Shown piece after piece: positions 61,160 to 64,000 of a DNA stretch of 64,000 nt. Position 1 is the first letter of the stretch. Every line of letters starts with the position of its first letter. Below the pieces are notes generated by a model that saw nothing but the letters and a program-made list of their open reading frames with translations, made no database searches and was not told the origin of the DNA. The stretch comes from Phallus indusiatus (taxonomy: Eukaryota > Basidiomycota > Agaricomycetes > Phallales > Phallaceae): NCBI GenBank assembly GCA_027605045.1, contig JAQFWX010000067.1, positions 1-64,000 of the forward strand, written 5' to 3'. Both the position numbers and the translations under genes were made by a program.

Positions 61160-62071
61160 TCAATGACGGCTCAGCACGGGAAGAGGAACGTATAGCCTAC
61201 AGGGCGCGAACGTCCCCGACGATGAGGTCGAGGCTGATGAGAACGACGAGCGTGGGCTTACAGTGTTACTGGTGTGCTTGGTGCGCTTGCGCGGGGGTGA
61301 AGGAGGGGGTGTGAGATCATCTACTGGGTGCCAGCTGAATCCGTAGCTGTACCCTTTCGAAGCCTTGGAAGAAGTGACCGAAGGCTCTGGACTCGGAGGT
61401 GATCGTTTAGCTGCTTTGAATGCAGCTTTAGCTTTGGGGACTATTTCTGTAGGAATGATGATATTGAGTCCCTGCTTTTCCCTGCGTGGGTGCCGAGCAG
61501 CAGATTTATGTGAGTGTGGACTAGGTGGTGTGTAGGTGTCGACCTTGACTTGTCTACGACGAGATGATGATGGTGATGATGACGATGATGATGTCGACGA
61601 CGACGAAAGTGAGACTATTGCTGTTGTGGACGAAGCTGGTGATGGTGGTGTTGGGAGCGGGAGCGGGAGACGCGAAGTAGAGGAAGGTGGGGTGTACGTC
61701 TGATATGATCGAACTTGTACAGGCGTTCCTCTGTATAAGGTACGGCTCTCTCTCTCTCGCTCAGGTTCGTAGTCATATTCGAAGCCGAGCCCTTGCTCTT
61801 GGTGATAATATGTGTCATAAGGAGGCGGGGGAACATCATCGTCCTCGTCAACCGGGAGAGGAACGAATCTCATTCTGGGAGCATGAAGAATTGCTGGAGA
61901 ATAATCGTGGTTATAATAGCTTGACGACTGAGAAGTCGAGCTATACATAGGCGGTGGGAGGTCGTGGACGTCTTCAAAGTCGTCCGTAAGGCTAATGATA
62001 GCCGTGGTGGAGAGGGTTGGTGAAAGACTGAGGGTTGATGGGGAAGGCGACGAGGTGGTGTTGAAAACCAT
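61160..62071 (-). CDS. larger two-box Ser/Pro-rich protein related to the array
   Basis: Single open frame of 303 aa starting MVFNTTSSPSPSTLSLSPTL at ATG 62071. Box 1 is AILHAPRMRFVPLPVDEDDD, matching members 5-7. Box 2 is LPLPTPPSPASS. It adds further proline-directed motifs (YTPPSPHSHK, RSPPSPEPS, LTPPPSPPRKR). Other parts are a central poly-Ser tract, a more ordered stretch GLNIIIPTEIVPKAKAAFKA and a basic RKRTK cluster that could be a nuclear signal. No intron interrupts it, unlike the small members, and it lies on the opposite strand about 13 kb beyond the array. It may be the long form from which the small genes derive, or a fusion that expanded. The function is not known; nuclear location is an inference from the basic cluster. 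Confidence 0.7.
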   Translation of the reverse strand: MVFNTTSSPSPSTLSLSPTLSTTAIISLTDDFEDVHDLPPPMYSSTSQSSSYYNHDYSPAILHAPRMRFVPLPVDEDDDVPPPPYDTYYHQEQGLGFEYDYEPERERESRTLYRGTPVQVRSYQTYTPPSSTSRLPLPLPTPPSPASSTTAIVSLSSSSTSSSSSSPSSSRRRQVKVDTYTPPSPHSHKSAARHPRREKQGLNIIIPTEIVPKAKAAFKAAKRSPPSPEPSVTSSKASKGYSYGFSWHPVDDLTPPPSPPRKRTKHTSNTVSPRSSFSSASTSSSGTFAPCRLYVPLPVLSRH

Positions 62072-64000
62072 GGTAATTTCTTGGGGTAAAGTGAAAGATG
62101 AAAATAGAGTATTCGTTGGGTTTATATATCCGAGATTGGATGCGAACAAGGCGTTGCGAAGCAGTGGTAGTGGATCAGATATCTTTTCTAGGCGGGAGAA
62201 ACGCGAATCAGATTGCTATCCGTCAGGTAGATTGGGACCGGTAGCTTTTACCTTTCAGTTGCTATGAACCTGTAGTTGCTACTTGGTGGCTGTTGCTGGG
62301 ATGACTGTCGGTTGCTATGTTCGTTGAAGGAGTATAGAACCAATCGGGATGCGGACTCGGGGAAGAAAAGTGATGTTTGGCTGGTGAGTATTGCTAGGAA
62401 CTGGAGTTGCTTGATGATACGAGACAGATACGCAGTGAAGTGAGGGAAAGAAAGAGAATGGGACAGGGTGTATATATACACATCATCATGGTAGCACGAC
62501 ATGGTTGATTGAGCTTGAGCTGACATGAGATTGTACAAGTGTGACATTTGCTGCTGTCACCGGTGTCACCCCTCCGGCACAACGGCAAAGTCCGATTGGG
62601 CTGTGATACAAGATACGGCCCCTCAACCCAGCTCTTGGAACCAAACCACCGTTTAAAATCGGCGAAGGAATCAACACGTAACACGCATTTTAAACGTGTC
62701 GTCTCTTTTTCTCTCTCTCTTTCAATCTCTCTAAGAGTTCCCTGATCCTTTGATGGATGTGTATTTTAGATTCTAGATCCAAAGATTTATCGAATCGCAT
62801 ACTCCGTTATCAATAATTATATTATTATTTTGATTTTCTTGTCCGGCTTTAGTCTCGTTCCTGCCAAACTAGCGATTGTCTTCGACTTCGAACTCGCACT
62901 TGGCTCGAGTTTCCCGTGCCGGTTACGATCCATGATATCATCCACTTGGTATGCCACTTGGTATGCCACTGTATTATCGACATGGCACGTTTCCATTTGC
63001 ACATCCATTTACATTACTATCTCGCGCGCGCGCACTCGTCAACAACTCCTCTTTGCCAGCTTTTTTGCGTGCCTTGCTTTTTTTTTTTCAAAGTGCTGCG
63101 CAGTCGTCAACTGCGGATCCCCGACGGGAACTTTAACCTTCCTGGGTATAGTATCTGTCTTCTTTTTTTTTCTTTAATTTCCGGATGCTACTGGAGCTGG
63201 GCTTCAGAGCAATGTATACATACGTACGGCGGACAGCTCAACGCTCTACGTTACAGCTGGACGTGGACGTTAGACGCAACGCAAAACAGCCACTACTTGG
63301 TGTCAATATTTATCTCAAACCCCGGTCCCCAAGCTTTCCAAGTTCTCAAAATTATTATCATTCTATACATCTGTATAATTGCACTTGGCATATGTGCTTT
63401 ATTTTTAAACAATATAAACTCATTCTTTCTTGTAAATTATCTGCAACCCTCGAATTCTGGCGCCGTACGACGCGTATCACAGTAGTATGGGTACCGAACT
63501 CAGATCCTCTGCAACTACCAATTGAGTGCATCACAACACGAGGCCAGATGCGAGGCCTCCTCAACATTGACAGGCTTTCATAGGGCCAGCCTCGGTTAGT
63601 CGCATATCAAATAAACCATTAATTATCACCATCGCCATCTTTTTCCCTCTCTCTCATTATCAACGATGAACTCCTTCTCTCCTTCGATAATAAATAAGAA
63701 AATACATTCTTCATCACATCAATCCCGACTATATCACTCATAAATACATACATATTACTAGTCCGGCGAAGGGTTCTCAAAGGTGGTTTAGTAATTCACG
63801 TCGGTCACCGTTCTGTCTTCTCCCGCTGGCTTCCTCTGAAACCCGGACTCACCTAATATCCGTTCCTTCCTCCTCCCAAAAAATATTGGAATTTCTCTCC
63901 GTCCGCCCGCTTAATTCACCTCACTTGGCATTCATCTATTGTCTCATTTTGATTAGTCCCCCGATCCTTTTACGTACTTTGACCCGCCCGCCCCGTCAGT
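62072..64000. other. promoter region and intergenic, nothing supported
   Basis: 62072-62130 is the promoter and leader of the minus gene. Beyond this are CT-rich and AT-rich stretches and overlapping short ORFs (such as 62916-63485) without domains. The last kilobase is CT-rich and may be the leader of a gene beyond the right edge. Confidence 0.35.
62121..62128 (-). promoter_or_regulatory. TATA box of the 303-aa two-box gene
   Basis: TATATAAA on the minus strand, about 50 nt upstream of the ATG at 62071. This is the same promoter style as the small array genes. Confidence 0.55.

Noticed and set aside
62916..63485. 189-aa + ORF
   Set aside because: Overlaps two other + ORFs in different frames, contains poly-Phe from T-runs, and has no recognisable domain.

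Overview
This window looks like nuclear DNA of an Agaricomycete-type basidiomycete. Recognisable genes are broken by many short introns of about 50-70 nt with GT...AG ends. The legible genes are the mitochondrial DNA polymerase gamma N-terminus, the CAAX prenyl protease RCE1, a DUF6593-like protein and an IucA/IucC siderophore synthetase. No tRNA, rRNA, CRISPR array or intact transposon was seen. Many exons lack their own ATG, so the gene models below were assembled by reading across splice sites by eye.

Layout. 1-14.9 kb is mostly minus-strand: MIP1 (cut by the left edge), a DUF6593-like gene, two or three unrecognised small genes, a pair of related low-complexity proteins sharing a short C-terminal module (9.5 and 12.3 kb), and RCE1 (13.7-14.9 kb). 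15-49.6 kb is gene-poor and AT-rich, but it holds a same-strand array of seven small genes at 16.4, 18.8, 23.5, 25.0, 30.6, 39.8 and 47.8 kb. All start with Met-Ser and share a 'PPxxP..(M/L)xx(V/I)xLPxV(E/D)' box. In six of them a phase-1 intron separates this box from a '(L/M/P)P(T/S)PPxS' box near the C-terminus. The last two lie in a diverged tandem duplication with an 8-kb unit (33.47-41.48 and 41.54-49.56 kb). A larger minus-strand gene at 61.2-62.1 kb carries the same two boxes with more TPPxSP-like motifs.

49.6-55.3 kb has only fragments with coding-like character. 55.3-57.6 kb is a seven-exon IucA/IucC-family (NRPS-independent siderophore) synthetase whose fourth exon lacks one nucleotide in this sequence. 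57.6-61.1 kb and 62.1-64 kb show no convincing gene.

The best candidate for an undescribed system is the small-protein array. Its proteins are little more than two short conserved boxes in Ser/Pro-rich linkers, and the second box matches the pattern of the Cdc4/Fbw7 phosphodegron (as in c-Myc LPTPPLSP). A role as short-lived, kinase-regulated adaptors is an inference only.
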